Part shown: positions 26,778-35,503 of the stretch, piece by piece | Position numbering within the stretch: the stretch's first letter is position 1 | How the letters are laid out: the number at the start of each line of letters is the position of its first letter | NCBI GenBank assembly: GCA_002724555.1 | Contig: PBOZ01000041.1 | Coordinates: forward strand, 1-36,644 | Direction of reading: 5' to 3' | DNA: 36,644 bases | Source: Rickettsiales bacterium | GTDB lineage: Bacteria; Pseudomonadota; Alphaproteobacteria; UBA8366 | Notes under the pieces: generated by a model | Database searches by the model: none | Told to the model about the DNA's origin: nothing | What the model saw: only the letters and a program-made list of their open reading frames with translations | Made by a program: the position numbers and the translations under genes

Positions 26778-27159
26778 TTGCAATGCCCCTCCGTGTTGTG
26801 AGCATGCGACCGAGTGGTGAGGAGTTATTAACTCCTGGTTGTACGCATAATTTATTGCCCGCGCGCCATTCGCTTGGGATTGTAGATGGTTCATTGTGAG
26901 TGATCGGTCAAAGCTTTGATTATATTGTTTTGCAAATTGAGGGGACCTTCTCACTTTCAAATAGAATTTGGATATGGGACCGCTAAAGAGGCCGTTGGTA
27001 GAATAGTTGCCGGTCAAGGTCACTTGTAGGGCTGAAAAATTCCACGACTCAAAAGAAGTAACTACCTTGACCCATCAATAAGACGTGGACTGGGGAAAAA
27101 ACCGGCGTAACTAAGACTCTAAATGGCAACGTAAGGGCACGCTGTGCGGGAGATAAAAC
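26778..27159. other. Intergenic region with hairpin upstream of the hsp20 remnant
   Basis: About 380 bases without a supported gene, shared by the minus-strand hsp20 remnant and the plus-strand AtuA-like gene. An inverted repeat AGGAGTT-ATT-AACTCCT lies at 26820-26836, about 43 bases upstream of the hsp20 start. In the minus-strand transcript the AACTCCT arm could also pair with the GGAGGGG ribosome binding site, so it may be a leftover temperature-sensing leader. A plausible ribosome binding site (GGGAGATAAAAC) precedes the AtuA-like ATG. Confidence 0.45.
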
Positions 27160-28524
27160 ATGAGACCAATACGAATGTTTGCGGCGACTGGGATGCTTGG
27201 TTACGGCTATGCTGAAGAGTCAATTCAATGCGCACTTGCGATGGATCTCGATCTTATTGCCGCCGATGCGGGTTCGATGGACCCAGGGCCTTATTATCTA
27301 GGTGCGGGAACGGCATTCGTGTCACGCCCGGCGGCGAAGCGCGACCTGTCGCTAATGATGGAAGGCGGGGCTAAGAAGGGCGTGCCCGTTTTTATTGGCT
27401 CTGCAGGCGGTGGCGGCGGTGATCCGCATGTGGACTGGTTGATGGAGATAGTGCGCGAGATTGCGGCCGAAAAGAACCTTCATCCAAAAGTTGCAGTGAT
27501 CCGCAGTGAGCAATCGAAGGATACACTCAAGGCGAAAGCAAGAGCCGGGAAGATTGCGCCACTTGGGCCGATCGGCGACCTTACCGAGGACCAGATTGAG
27601 AATTCGCATCGTGTGGTGGCAATGATGGGGCCGGAACCGTTTCAGAAAGCTCTTGAGGATGGGGCTGATGTGGTCATTGCAGGCCGTGCCAGTGATGCGG
27701 CGATTTATGCGGCGATCCCTTTGATGCGAGGGGCTGATGCAGGCCTTGCCTGGCATCTTGGCAAAATCATTGAATGTGGCGCTCAGGTGGCTGAGCCTCG
27801 TCTGGGCGGCGACGGCGTAATCGGTACGCTATATGACGATCATTTCACTGTCGAGCCGGGACATCCGGAAAAGCGTGTAACTCGCACCCGGGTTGCAGCT
27901 CATACTCTTTATGAAAACCCAAGTCCTTATCATCTCAAGGAGCCCACCGGCCTTGTCGATACTACGCATGCCGATTTTGCTCAACTCGATGACCGGACTG
28001 TAAAGGTAACGGGCAGCCGTTTTGAGCCGGCCAACCGCTATACGGTGAAACTGGAAGGGGTAAAATCGCTTGGTTATCGCACGGTTTCGATGGCCGGAAC
28101 CCGCGACCCGATCCTCATCGGACAAATTGATAAGTACGTCGACGATTGCAAGGCACGGGCGACATTTGAAGTCGGCCAGCTTAACATTGATCCGGCAACT
28201 TTTCGCATCAGCGTTCACGTTTACGGAAAGAATGCGACGATGGGCGCTATCGAGCCGGTTCAGGAGACTGCCGCGCATGAGCTGGGGCTGTTGGTCGATG
28301 TTATCGGTGATACGGAGGAAATATCCAAAGCTGTTTGCGCCAAGATGCGTTACATTCTCTTACACGGGGATTTCGAGGGTCGAATGTGCATTTCCGGCAA
28401 TATGGCGATTCCTTTCTCGCCGTCAGACATGCCGGTAGGGCCGGTCTACGAATTTAGCGTCTGGCATGTGATGGAATGCGACCATCCGTTGGAAGCGGTG
28501 CGCATGGAGATGGAGGCACTCTGA
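27160..28524 (+). CDS. Acyclic terpene utilisation AtuA-like protein
   Basis: AtuA/DUF1446-family protein of 454 residues. Signatures include MFAATGMLGYGYAEESIQCA, DAGSMDPGPYYLG, a Gly-rich loop GSAGGGGGDPHVDW, and IAGRASDAAIYAAIPL. AtuA was named in the citronellol/geranyl-CoA pathway of Pseudomonas, but many family members lie in other catabolic contexts and the biochemical role is uncertain. The ATG has GGGAGATAAAAC upstream. Its stop overlaps the start of the DUF4387 gene (TGATG), so the two are coupled and probably form a functional pair. No geranyl-CoA carboxylase subunits are present, so terpene use is not established. Confidence 0.87.
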   Translation: MRPIRMFAATGMLGYGYAEESIQCALAMDLDLIAADAGSMDPGPYYLGAGTAFVSRPAAKRDLSLMMEGGAKKGVPVFIGSAGGGGGDPHVDWLMEIVREIAAEKNLHPKVAVIRSEQSKDTLKAKARAGKIAPLGPIGDLTEDQIENSHRVVAMMGPEPFQKALEDGADVVIAGRASDAAIYAAIPLMRGADAGLAWHLGKIIECGAQVAEPRLGGDGVIGTLYDDHFTVEPGHPEKRVTRTRVAAHTLYENPSPYHLKEPTGLVDTTHADFAQLDDRTVKVTGSRFEPANRYTVKLEGVKSLGYRTVSMAGTRDPILIGQIDKYVDDCKARATFEVGQLNIDPATFRISVHVYGKNATMGAIEPVQETAAHELGLLVDVIGDTEEISKAVCAKMRYILLHGDFEGRMCISGNMAIPFSPSDMPVGPVYEFSVWHVMECDHPLEAVRMEMEAL

Positions 28525-28835
28525 TGGCAAAATTGAGAGAGATGGCAAAGGTCATCCGCTCGAAAAATGCAGGGGCATTGCAATTTACTCTCGATGTGAT
28601 GTTCGAGGATGCAGAGACCTATGAAAAGGTCCGAGACAGTGGGGTCCTTGCGCCACGGAACTTAGCGCCGCTTTATGGGGTAACGGACAATGAAGTTGCG
28701 GTCATCCCTTTTGACGTAGCCTATGCGATTAAGGTTACGTTGCCGCGCAAAATTCCATCTGGCTCGCCAGGCGATACAGATATCTACGGTGCCCAACAAC
28801 ATGCACCATTGCTCGACCTTGAAGTAGTCGATTAG
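28524..28835 (+). CDS. DUF4387 family protein
   Basis: Small protein of 103 residues recognised as DUF4387 by MAKLREMAKVIRSKNAGALQ, followed by FTLDVMFEDAETYEKV, and later PLYGVTDNEVAVIPFD and GDTDIYGAQQHAPLL. Members are nearly always encoded next to an AtuA-like gene and in fungi are fused to it, suggesting they are two parts of one enzyme. No catalytic activity has been assigned as far as known. ATG 28524 overlaps the AtuA-like stop codon by one base; the open frame upstream belongs to the AtuA gene in another frame. Confidence 0.88.
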   Translation: MAKLREMAKVIRSKNAGALQFTLDVMFEDAETYEKVRDSGVLAPRNLAPLYGVTDNEVAVIPFDVAYAIKVTLPRKIPSGSPGDTDIYGAQQHAPLLDLEVVD

Positions 28836-28933
28836 CGGAATTCGCTTAAATATTCGCTGATGGATCTGTCAGATGGGATCATTTCGATATTAGCGAGAAT
28901 GTGTTAGTTTATAAGGATCGGACACGTTTTATA

Positions 28934-29225
28934 ATGCTGATAGGCGAGGAAACTGCGGGCATGCGCCTCTCAATGTATCGGGGTCTGGTGAAGGCGGTGT
29001 GGAAAGGTCTTAATTGTTAATGATATTAAACGTTCCCTCGGTGTGCCTGCGTCCGCCTTATCCAACCTGTTGACCCGCGTTTGGTTGGTAAGTCATTATC
29101 GGCGGGCCAGAGAGATTCATTATGGTTTTGATTTTTTCGAGATGCCGCCATTAATCAGTTTCCTCATCGAGGAATGTTCTGCCAGAGTTATTTTGGAACA
29201 AGACGATTGGCAGAGCGCCGCTTAG
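28934..29225 (+). pseudogene. Frameshifted ArsR-type transcriptional regulator
   Basis: Remnant of a small winged-helix metal/arsenic-responsive repressor. From ATG 28934 it reads ETAGMRLSMYRGLVKAVWKG and runs into TAA (29018-29020). With a one-base shift near 29012 the frame continues LIVNDIKRSLGVPASALSNL and then LVSHYRRAREIHYGFDFFEM, ending in PPLISFLIEECSARV, like the helix-turn-helix, wing and C-terminal helix of ArsR proteins. About three residues seem missing after LLTRV in the recognition-helix linker. The usual CC in the tail is CS. It lies 18 bases before the permease ATG, the normal place for its regulator. Family assignment is from memory of such sequences. Confidence 0.62.
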
Positions 29226-29243
29226 CGCAGATGGAGAAGAACA

Positions 29244-30284
29244 ATGTCGGATATTGCGATCCACCTTAAAAACGCGGCCGGTGTTGGCCGAAGAATTGAA
29301 AAAGCTTGGTTGGTCGTTGTCGCCATCTTTTTGGGGTTGGCGATTTTCCTACCTCTGCAGGCGGAAGCGAGTTTGGATTTTGTCGCAAAGGCTTTCTCAG
29401 GCATGGCACCGTTCCTGGCGGTTGCTATTATGGCTGCGGCGTATGCTCGTTCGACCGGTGCGGACAAACTAATTGCGAAAGCGTTTCATGGGCATTTGTC
29501 GGGAATGATCGTTTTTGCTGCCTTGTTCGGCGGGTTGTCGCCGTTCTGTTCTTGCGGCGTTATTCCTTTGATTGCGGCCTTGCTCGCGATGGGCGTTCCA
29601 GTGCCGGCCGTCATGGCGTTCTGGCTCGCCTCGCCCCTTATGGACCCAACAATGTTTGTGTTGACCGTAGGAACCCTTGGTGTTGATTTCGCTGTCGCCA
29701 AGACGATGGCGGCTATCGGGATTGGCATAATAGGCGGTTTTACAACTGCGGCTCTAATGATGCGCGGTGTGTTTGCATCGTCTCTACGTGAAGATGCTGG
29801 TGGCTGCGGCGGTTGCGGCGCGCCGACGATTGACCCAAACGCGGAGGTCATTTGGAAATTCTGGAAAGAAGGGGACCGCCGCCAGAAGTTTTACCGGGAA
29901 TCAGGTGCGACGGCCCAGTTTTTACTAAAATGGTTGACCCTCGCGTTCCTGTTGGAAAGTCTGATGATTGTCTACATCTCGGCCGACCAGATCGCAGCCG
30001 TTCTTGGGCAGGGCAATGCGTGGGCTATCCCGCTTGCCACGATCGTGGGCATACCGGCTTATTTGAATGGTTATGCCGCCCTGCCGCTTGTTGCCGGATT
30101 GATAGAACTTGGCACTGCGCCCGGCGCGGGAATGGCTTTCCTGATCGCTGGTGGCGTGACAAGTATCCCGGCTGCAATCGCGGTGTACGCATTAGTCCGC
30201 AAGCCCCTTTTTCTATGTTACATCGCCTTGTCGCTGACAGGCGGAATGCTGTCCGGTATTCTCTTCCAGGTCTACGCGGGATAA
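29244..30284 (+). CDS. ArsP/YraQ-like permease (DUF318)
   Basis: Integral membrane permease of 346 residues with about eight hydrophobic helices. The family motif LSPFCSCGVIPLIAALLAMG, with Cys pair, is intact, as is FWLASPLMDPTMFVLTVG. A cytoplasmic loop carries GGCGGCGAP, a possible metal-binding site. Relatives include ArsP, an exporter of trivalent organoarsenicals, and other poorly known permeases; this one's substrate is not known. The ATG has GGAGAAGAACA upstream. It directly follows a broken ArsR-type gene, so it may have lost its regulation. Confidence 0.88.
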   Translation: MSDIAIHLKNAAGVGRRIEKAWLVVVAIFLGLAIFLPLQAEASLDFVAKAFSGMAPFLAVAIMAAAYARSTGADKLIAKAFHGHLSGMIVFAALFGGLSPFCSCGVIPLIAALLAMGVPVPAVMAFWLASPLMDPTMFVLTVGTLGVDFAVAKTMAAIGIGIIGGFTTAALMMRGVFASSLREDAGGCGGCGAPTIDPNAEVIWKFWKEGDRRQKFYRESGATAQFLLKWLTLAFLLESLMIVYISADQIAAVLGQGNAWAIPLATIVGIPAYLNGYAALPLVAGLIELGTAPGAGMAFLIAGGVTSIPAAIAVYALVRKPLFLCYIALSLTGGMLSGILFQVYAG

Positions 30285-30489
30285 GCCTGAACGCGGAGCG
30301 ATGCGACGAAGCGGCCGGAATTTTTGGCGCAGTCCGAACACAATCTCGATCAGACGCTTCTGCAGCGCCTCCGCATTGAATTTTGTTTTCATTTTTGCGC
30401 GGCAATCGAAATACGCGGTGCGCTTTCGGGGGTGTATTGTGTTGTTTGATTGACTTGGCAGTGTTGGCTTTGGTCTACATATTATCCTC

Positions 30490-31371
30490 ATGACGCATTA
30501 CGAACGCATTTCAGTCAATCTTGTGACACCCGCCGTCGGAGCGGAGCTTGGTGGTGTTAATATAGCCGCCGGTGTCGATGATGATACACTGCGTGAAATC
30601 CATGCCGCCTTGATGGCGCATGGCGTTGTTTTTTTTCGGGATCAGGATATTACGCCAGCGCAGCAACGCGACTTTGCAGCTAAGTTTGGCAGGTTGCGAA
30701 TTGCAAAACGCTCTGCATTTCTCGTGGAGGAAGGCGTGCCGGAAATGCACGTTTTGATCAATGACCACGAGCGGCCACCAAACGTAAACCATTATCATTC
30801 GGATGGTATTTTCAGGGCAGAGCCAGAGTTCGCCTCGATTTTGCGTGCTGTAGAAGTGCCCGAGACGGGTGGGGATACGATCTTTGTGGGTCTGGGCGCC
30901 GCCTACGATGCACTGTCTGATGATATGAAGGCTTATCTTGAGGACAAGTATGCCATGCATGACTTCATGAAACTGCACGGTAGCCCGAAGAAGTTTCGTA
31001 GTTGGGATGGTGACAATTGGAAACGCATGGAGGCTTCTCGTGCTGCCAATCCTCCGATCACGCATCCTGTGATTAAAGTTCACCCGGTTACGAAGAGGAA
31101 GAGCCTGTACATTTCGGAAAGTTTCACGGCGAGTATTCTCGGTGTAGGTGAGGATGAAAGTCGGGGTTTGCTGAATATGTTAAATCGGCATTGCGCCCGG
31201 CCGGATTTTCAATGTCGCTTTCACTGGCGTCCAAATTCGGTCGCTCTTTGGGATAACCGTTCGACGAGTCATTACGCCTGCGCTGATTATTGGCCGGAAA
31301 GACGGTTAATGAACCGTGTGACGATCGAGACGGATGAGCTGGGCACTGCCGCGGCGGAAGCCGCCGAGTAA
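30490..31371 (+). CDS. TauD/TfdA family dioxygenase
   Basis: Fe(II)/2-oxoglutarate-dependent dioxygenase of 293 residues. The HxD pair is in NHYHSDGIFR and the distal His in DNRSTSHYACADYW; the Arg in PERRLMNRVTIE probably binds 2-oxoglutarate. N-terminal GAELGGVNIAAGVDDDTL and VVFFRDQDITPAQQRDFAAKFG are typical. It is not the same as the other TauD-like proteins in the window but shares their plan. Ribosome binding site is weak. It converges on a crotonase gene with one base between the stops. Substrate unknown. Confidence 0.93.
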   Translation: MTHYERISVNLVTPAVGAELGGVNIAAGVDDDTLREIHAALMAHGVVFFRDQDITPAQQRDFAAKFGRLRIAKRSAFLVEEGVPEMHVLINDHERPPNVNHYHSDGIFRAEPEFASILRAVEVPETGGDTIFVGLGAAYDALSDDMKAYLEDKYAMHDFMKLHGSPKKFRSWDGDNWKRMEASRAANPPITHPVIKVHPVTKRKSLYISESFTASILGVGEDESRGLLNMLNRHCARPDFQCRFHWRPNSVALWDNRSTSHYACADYWPERRLMNRVTIETDELGTAAAEAAE

Positions 31372-31372
31372 A

Positions 31373-32170
31373 TTAATCATCTAACTTACCGAAGGTAGCT
31401 GGCCGTTTTTCAAGAAATGCTCTCATACCTTCACGCGCATCGTCACTCAAGAATAGCTGGCGCTGCGTCTTATACTCGTACGACAATGTCTCCGGCAGAG
31501 TGCTTTCAATGCTTCGATAGACGCCTTCCTTGATGGCGGCAAGGGTCTCAGGTGGCCCATTGGCGAGACGGCGTGCGAGTTTCTTAACCGCGTCCCAAAA
31601 CGAGTCGTGTGTCACCATCTGGTTGACCAGGCCAAGGCGGTGTGCTTCCGCAGTATCGATCCGATCGCCTAGCATCATCAATTCCATGGCTTTTGCCGTG
31701 CCGACGAGCTTGCTGAGAAAATCCAAGCCGCCCCAATCGGGTATCAGACCGATCTTCACGAAACTTTCGGCAAAAACCGCTTTGTCGCTGGCAATCCGCA
31801 TGTCGCAAGCTAGTGCCAAGTTCATTCCGCCTCCAGCTGCTGGGCCGTTTATCGCTGCCAGCACTGGTTGCGGCATGCGGCGGATTTGTTGGATTACCTG
31901 ACCGGCAATATTCATTCGTGCCTCTACGATCGACAGGTTGTTATTTTCTTGCAGCTTAGCCATGCTGGCGATATCGCCGCCGGCCGAGAACGCGGAGCCT
32001 GCCCCGGTAATAACGATACAACGGACATCACGATTGCCCTCACATTCTTCGAGGCGTCCGAACAAAGCTTCCCGCATGCCATCCTCAAACGCGTTCATCA
32101 CTTCGGGTCGATTGAGCGTAAGAATTGCAATTCCATCCGAAAGCTCGAAGAGTAGTCTGTCTTCTGCCAT
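31373..32170 (-). CDS. Enoyl-CoA hydratase/isomerase family protein (PaaG-like)
   Basis: Crotonase of 265 residues. Oxyanion-hole segments are GSAFSAGGDIASMAKLQ and NGPAAGGGMNLALACDMRIA. One catalytic Glu is replaced by Asn in GGGMNLALACD, and GLIPDWGGLDFLSKLVG carries an Asp, as in PaaG-type isomerases, so it may isomerise rather than hydrate. ATG 32170 has AGAGGGAAACAC upstream; the open frame from 32215 gives an unlikely extension. It is the only crotonase of this cluster and is divergent from a TauD-like gene. The CoA substrate is unknown. Confidence 0.92.
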   Translation of the reverse strand: MAEDRLLFELSDGIAILTLNRPEVMNAFEDGMREALFGRLEECEGNRDVRCIVITGAGSAFSAGGDIASMAKLQENNNLSIVEARMNIAGQVIQQIRRMPQPVLAAINGPAAGGGMNLALACDMRIASDKAVFAESFVKIGLIPDWGGLDFLSKLVGTAKAMELMMLGDRIDTAEAHRLGLVNQMVTHDSFWDAVKKLARRLANGPPETLAAIKEGVYRSIESTLPETLSYEYKTQRQLFLSDDAREGMRAFLEKRPATFGKLDD

Positions 32171-32270
32171 GTGTTTCCCTCTTTTGTAAAAAGAGATAGG
32201 CGTGACATGCATCATGTCACGGAAAAGAAAAAAGCCCTATATTGTTTGGTAGTAATTAAGGGAGAAGGTG

Positions 32271-33341
32271 ATGACCGGTATTCGGATGAGGCCCATACGT
32301 GGCGCGAGTGTTTGGACCGGCGAACAATTAAAGCAAGAACATTCTTGGGAATATCACTTGAACGATGCCGATTGCAATGCTTTGGCATCGGCGCTCCAGG
32401 GCGTTGCCGGTATACAATTAGAACGTATCACGAAAGAGAATTTTCCACTACCTGGTCTTAGCGCACGATTACGCCGGCTTTCTCGTGATCTTGGCGATGG
32501 TCGTGGCTTTGCCCTGGTGCGTGGCTTTCCGGTCGATGGATATAGGTACGATGAAATCGAGCGGATGTACTGGGGGTTCTGTAGTCATCTCGGCAAAGGT
32601 CTGACGCAAAACGGAGATGCCACTTTTATTCATTACGTCACTGATGGAAAACTTCGCCCGAGCCAAGGACGACGTGGTGTTGGGTTTCCCCGCGAATCAA
32701 AATTGCATATCGACCTTACGGACGTGGTCTCGCTGCTGTGTGTTCAACAGGCGCCCGACGATCCACCGAGCCGGGTCGCTAGCTCAACGGCAGTTTACAA
32801 TGAAGTTCTCAGGCGGGATGCGTCGGTCTTACCCCGGCTTTACGAAGGCTTTGAGTGGGACCGAATGGATGAACATGCTCCGCACGAAACACCAACCACC
32901 GGTTATAAAGTTCCTTTGTTCAGTGAAAAAGACGGCGTCATTTCATGTCAATACAATCGCAACTGGATCAACAATGCAGCCGAACGCAGTGGTAATTCAT
33001 TAACCACGGAAGAGAATGCGACCTTTGATCTATTAGATGAAATCGCTGCTGAAATATGTCTCGAATTCCCGTTCAGCAAGGGTGATATTCAGTTCTGCAA
33101 TAATTACACGGTCCTGCACGGGCGAGCCGCTCATGCGGTGGTGGAAGATGAAACCTTAAAGCGCGTCCTGATGCGTATTTGGCTGGATTTTCCCGGCGAT
33201 ATTCGAGCGTTCGTCGACCAGTCACTGATCCGCTACGGCAACGGGCGTCATGGACAGGTCGGTTGGACTGCAGCGGAGATGTTGGCAGGTAAAAATACGG
33301 CACCCCGTCCTCGCCGGTACGATGGTGCCCTTGAATTATAA
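32271..33341 (+). CDS. TauD/TfdA-superfamily dioxygenase (divergent, 356 residues)
   Basis: Longer dioxygenase with the facial triad in SKLHIDLTDVV (HxD) and NNYTVLHGRAAH (distal His); Arg residues in KRVLMRIWLDFP may bind 2-oxoglutarate. An extra N-terminal domain of roughly 90 residues (HSWEYHLNDADCNALASALQ and LARLRRLSRDLGDGRGFALV-like stretches) precedes the catalytic core, and DVVSLLCVQQA follows the HxD. It is clearly different from the two shorter family members nearby. ATG 32271 lies after GGGAGAAGGTG; GTG 32268 is the alternative. It reads into the LLM gene 11 bases away, so these two are cotranscribed. The substrate is unknown. Confidence 0.9.
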   Translation: MTGIRMRPIRGASVWTGEQLKQEHSWEYHLNDADCNALASALQGVAGIQLERITKENFPLPGLSARLRRLSRDLGDGRGFALVRGFPVDGYRYDEIERMYWGFCSHLGKGLTQNGDATFIHYVTDGKLRPSQGRRGVGFPRESKLHIDLTDVVSLLCVQQAPDDPPSRVASSTAVYNEVLRRDASVLPRLYEGFEWDRMDEHAPHETPTTGYKVPLFSEKDGVISCQYNRNWINNAAERSGNSLTTEENATFDLLDEIAAEICLEFPFSKGDIQFCNNYTVLHGRAAHAVVEDETLKRVLMRIWLDFPGDIRAFVDQSLIRYGNGRHGQVGWTAAEMLAGKNTAPRPRRYDGALEL

Positions 33342-33352
33342 AGGAGTGGAGA

Positions 33353-34186
33353 ATGAAGATTGGCGTTTCGCTGCCCGTGCGCGAACTTGGTGACGATATC
33401 GATCTGATTGTTGAGTTTGCTCAGGCGGCAGAACAGTTGGGCCTTACGCACTTGCGGGTACCTGAACAGGTCTATAGGAGCGGCAGTGGGCCGTTGCATG
33501 AATCAATGACCATAATGACCTACATCGCGGCGGTTACAAGCGAGATAGAGCTTGTACCGTCCGTCATAATGTTGCCGGCTCGCCCAACAGTCTTGGTGGC
33601 GAAACAAGCCGCGACGCTTGATAATCTCTCCGGTGGCCGCCTGCGCCTTGGTATTGGTGTCGGTAAGAACCTGGAAGAATACACGGCTCTTGGGGCCGAC
33701 TTCCACACACGAGGCCAACGATGCGAGGAGCAGATAGACCTTCTCAGACGATTGTGGACGGAAGAGACGGTGGATTTCGAAGGTGAGTACGACAGCCTTT
33801 CGGGTGCCGGTATTAACCCACTACCAATCCAACAACCGATCCCGATGTGGATCGGGGCGGCAGGTCTCCCCATCCAGCGTATTCGCCGGCGCATTGGGCG
33901 GCAGGCCGATGGCTGGTTTAACCTTTGCTCGCCAGAGGAGTTTCCTAGCCTTCGCGATGATATTCGCCGAGAAGCGGAGGCGGCGGGCCGAGATCCAAAC
34001 AGTCTTGGGGTAGAGGCCGGTGTCGCGGTCGTTGGTCCACGCGAAGCCGAGTGGAAGGCTCGAGTTGCCGGCTGGCGCGAGATTGGTTTGACGCACCTTT
34101 GTCTTCGCACGCTGGGTGGCGGGCTTGAGAAGCGGCAACATATCGAGAAACTCCATCAAGCAGTGATGGAGCTTCCGTCGATCTAG
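33353..34186 (+). CDS. LLM-class flavin- or F420-dependent oxidoreductase
   Basis: Luciferase-like TIM-barrel enzyme of 277 residues. MKIGVSLPVRELGDDIDLIV and AEQLGLTHLRVPEQVY start the barrel; NLSGGRLRLGIGVGKNLEEY and RRLWTEETVDFEGEYDSLSG are typical, as is IPMWIGAAGLPIQRI. Sequence does not decide between FMNH2 and F420. It follows the longer TauD-like gene after 11 bases with AAAGGAGTGGAGA upstream of the ATG, and its stop overlaps the P450 stop on the other strand by four bases. It may carry out an oxidation step of the cluster. Confidence 0.92.
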   Translation: MKIGVSLPVRELGDDIDLIVEFAQAAEQLGLTHLRVPEQVYRSGSGPLHESMTIMTYIAAVTSEIELVPSVIMLPARPTVLVAKQAATLDNLSGGRLRLGIGVGKNLEEYTALGADFHTRGQRCEEQIDLLRRLWTEETVDFEGEYDSLSGAGINPLPIQQPIPMWIGAAGLPIQRIRRRIGRQADGWFNLCSPEEFPSLRDDIRREAEAAGRDPNSLGVEAGVAVVGPREAEWKARVAGWREIGLTHLCLRTLGGGLEKRQHIEKLHQAVMELPSI

Positions 34187-35421
34187 GCTGCCTTAAATCG
34201 GATCATTAGGCTGGAGAGACCGCGGAGAACGAGAGAATCCCGCCAAATGGGTGGGCTATTTCCTAATTCGATGGCACGCATCCGTTTCATCATCGCGGCT
34301 AGTGCGAAGCGGCTTTCCATCCGCGCGAGTGGGGCCCCAACGCAAAAATGAATTCCGTAACCAAAAGCGATGTGGCGGTTGTTTTCACGGGTGATGTCGA
34401 GGCAATCTGGGTTGTTGAATTGCCGCGGGTCGCGGTTCGCTGCATTTAACATACAGTAGACCCGCTGGCCACGCTGGAGTTTTCTGCCGCCGATCTCCAT
34501 GTCTTCCAATACACTCCGCGCTAGGGAACCGACCGGCCCGTCGTAGCGCAGAATTTCTTCGACCGCATTCTCCGCCAAGTCCGGCTGCTCCGTAAAGAGA
34601 CGCAATTGCTCCGGATTGCGCAAAAGGGCGATAAGTCCGTTTCCGAGCAGGTTAGTCGTTGTTTCGTGTCCGGCAAATAGTAACAGGACAGCGTTCGATA
34701 TCAGTTCCGCAAGTGACAGCGTATCCCCGTCTTCTTCTGCCGCCATCATGTGGTCAATCACGGTAACGTCTTTCGCAGCCGGGGGATGGGTACGGCGCAT
34801 CTCGATGGTCGTGGCGAAATAGTCAGTCAACGCGATGGCACTGGCCTCTGCGAGCCGGACTTTGTTCGGAGTGTCTGTAGCGCTGCCCACGAAAGTGGCC
34901 AAATCCTCCGACCATGCTCTAAATTGCTCGACATCCGATTCGGGCACGCCAAGCATTTCCGCGATCACCGTTGCCGGCAGGTGGTAGGCGAAGGAATTAA
35001 TAAAATCAATCTCTTCACCATTTGCACCCTTTGCTATTAATTGATCTATCATTCGCTCGACGATCGCCTGGACCCGTGGGCGGAAATTGATTAGCGCGGT
35101 CGAGGTGAAGCCGTGATTAAGCAGCTTTCGCATTCTTGTGTGGTCCGGAGGATCCATAAAGACAGACCATCTTTGCAGCATCGGTCCGACGGTCTGTACT
35201 TTCAGACGTTCACTTGGCGAAATGCGCTCAAGATAAGGCGTGATCCGGTCGGCCGATAAACGCGGGTCATTCAGGCTTGGCCGAACATCTTCGTACCGGG
35301 TCAATATCCATGATCGTAGCGCATTACTGTAGTGAACCGGCTCATTATCTTGCAAATATTTGTATGCCGGGTAAGGATCTTCGATCACAGCTTTATCATA
35401 GGGATCGAAATCGAAAGGCAT
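34183..35421 (-). CDS. Cytochrome P450
   Basis: Soluble bacterial P450 of 412 residues. The oxygen-activation helix has LLFAGHETTTN, the ExxR is in VEEILRYDGPV, and the heme-binding loop is IAFGYGIHFCVGAPLARME with the ligand Cys. Length and motifs are complete. It needs ferredoxin and a reductase, neither of which is seen in the window. ATG 35421 (MPFDFDPYDKAVIEDPYPA) has AAAGGAG upstream; the frame runs to 35520 but would overlap the divergent dioxygenase gene. Substrate not known; a hydrophobic compound is likely from the family. Confidence 0.96.
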   Translation of the reverse strand: MPFDFDPYDKAVIEDPYPAYKYLQDNEPVHYSNALRSWILTRYEDVRPSLNDPRLSADRITPYLERISPSERLKVQTVGPMLQRWSVFMDPPDHTRMRKLLNHGFTSTALINFRPRVQAIVERMIDQLIAKGANGEEIDFINSFAYHLPATVIAEMLGVPESDVEQFRAWSEDLATFVGSATDTPNKVRLAEASAIALTDYFATTIEMRRTHPPAAKDVTVIDHMMAAEEDGDTLSLAELISNAVLLLFAGHETTTNLLGNGLIALLRNPEQLRLFTEQPDLAENAVEEILRYDGPVGSLARSVLEDMEIGGRKLQRGQRVYCMLNAANRDPRQFNNPDCLDITRENNRHIAFGYGIHFCVGAPLARMESRFALAAMMKRMRAIELGNSPPIWRDSLVLRGLSSLMIRFKAA

Positions 35422-35503
35422 TTGTGGAGCTCCTTTTGAGAACATATTAAAGGGAACAACGAGCGCGGCAAGCATCTGCCGCAGTAAGGCTGGAGGTGAT
35501 TCC

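Noticed and set aside
29852-30379. Open frame of 175 codons overlapping the permease
   Set aside because: Runs within the permease in another frame; GC-driven shadow without motifs.
30285-30489. Minus-strand short ORF (MKTKFNAEALQKRLIEIV) between permease and TauD
   Set aside because: About 60 codons overlapping the end of the permease, with no recognised family and no good context; not supported as a gene.
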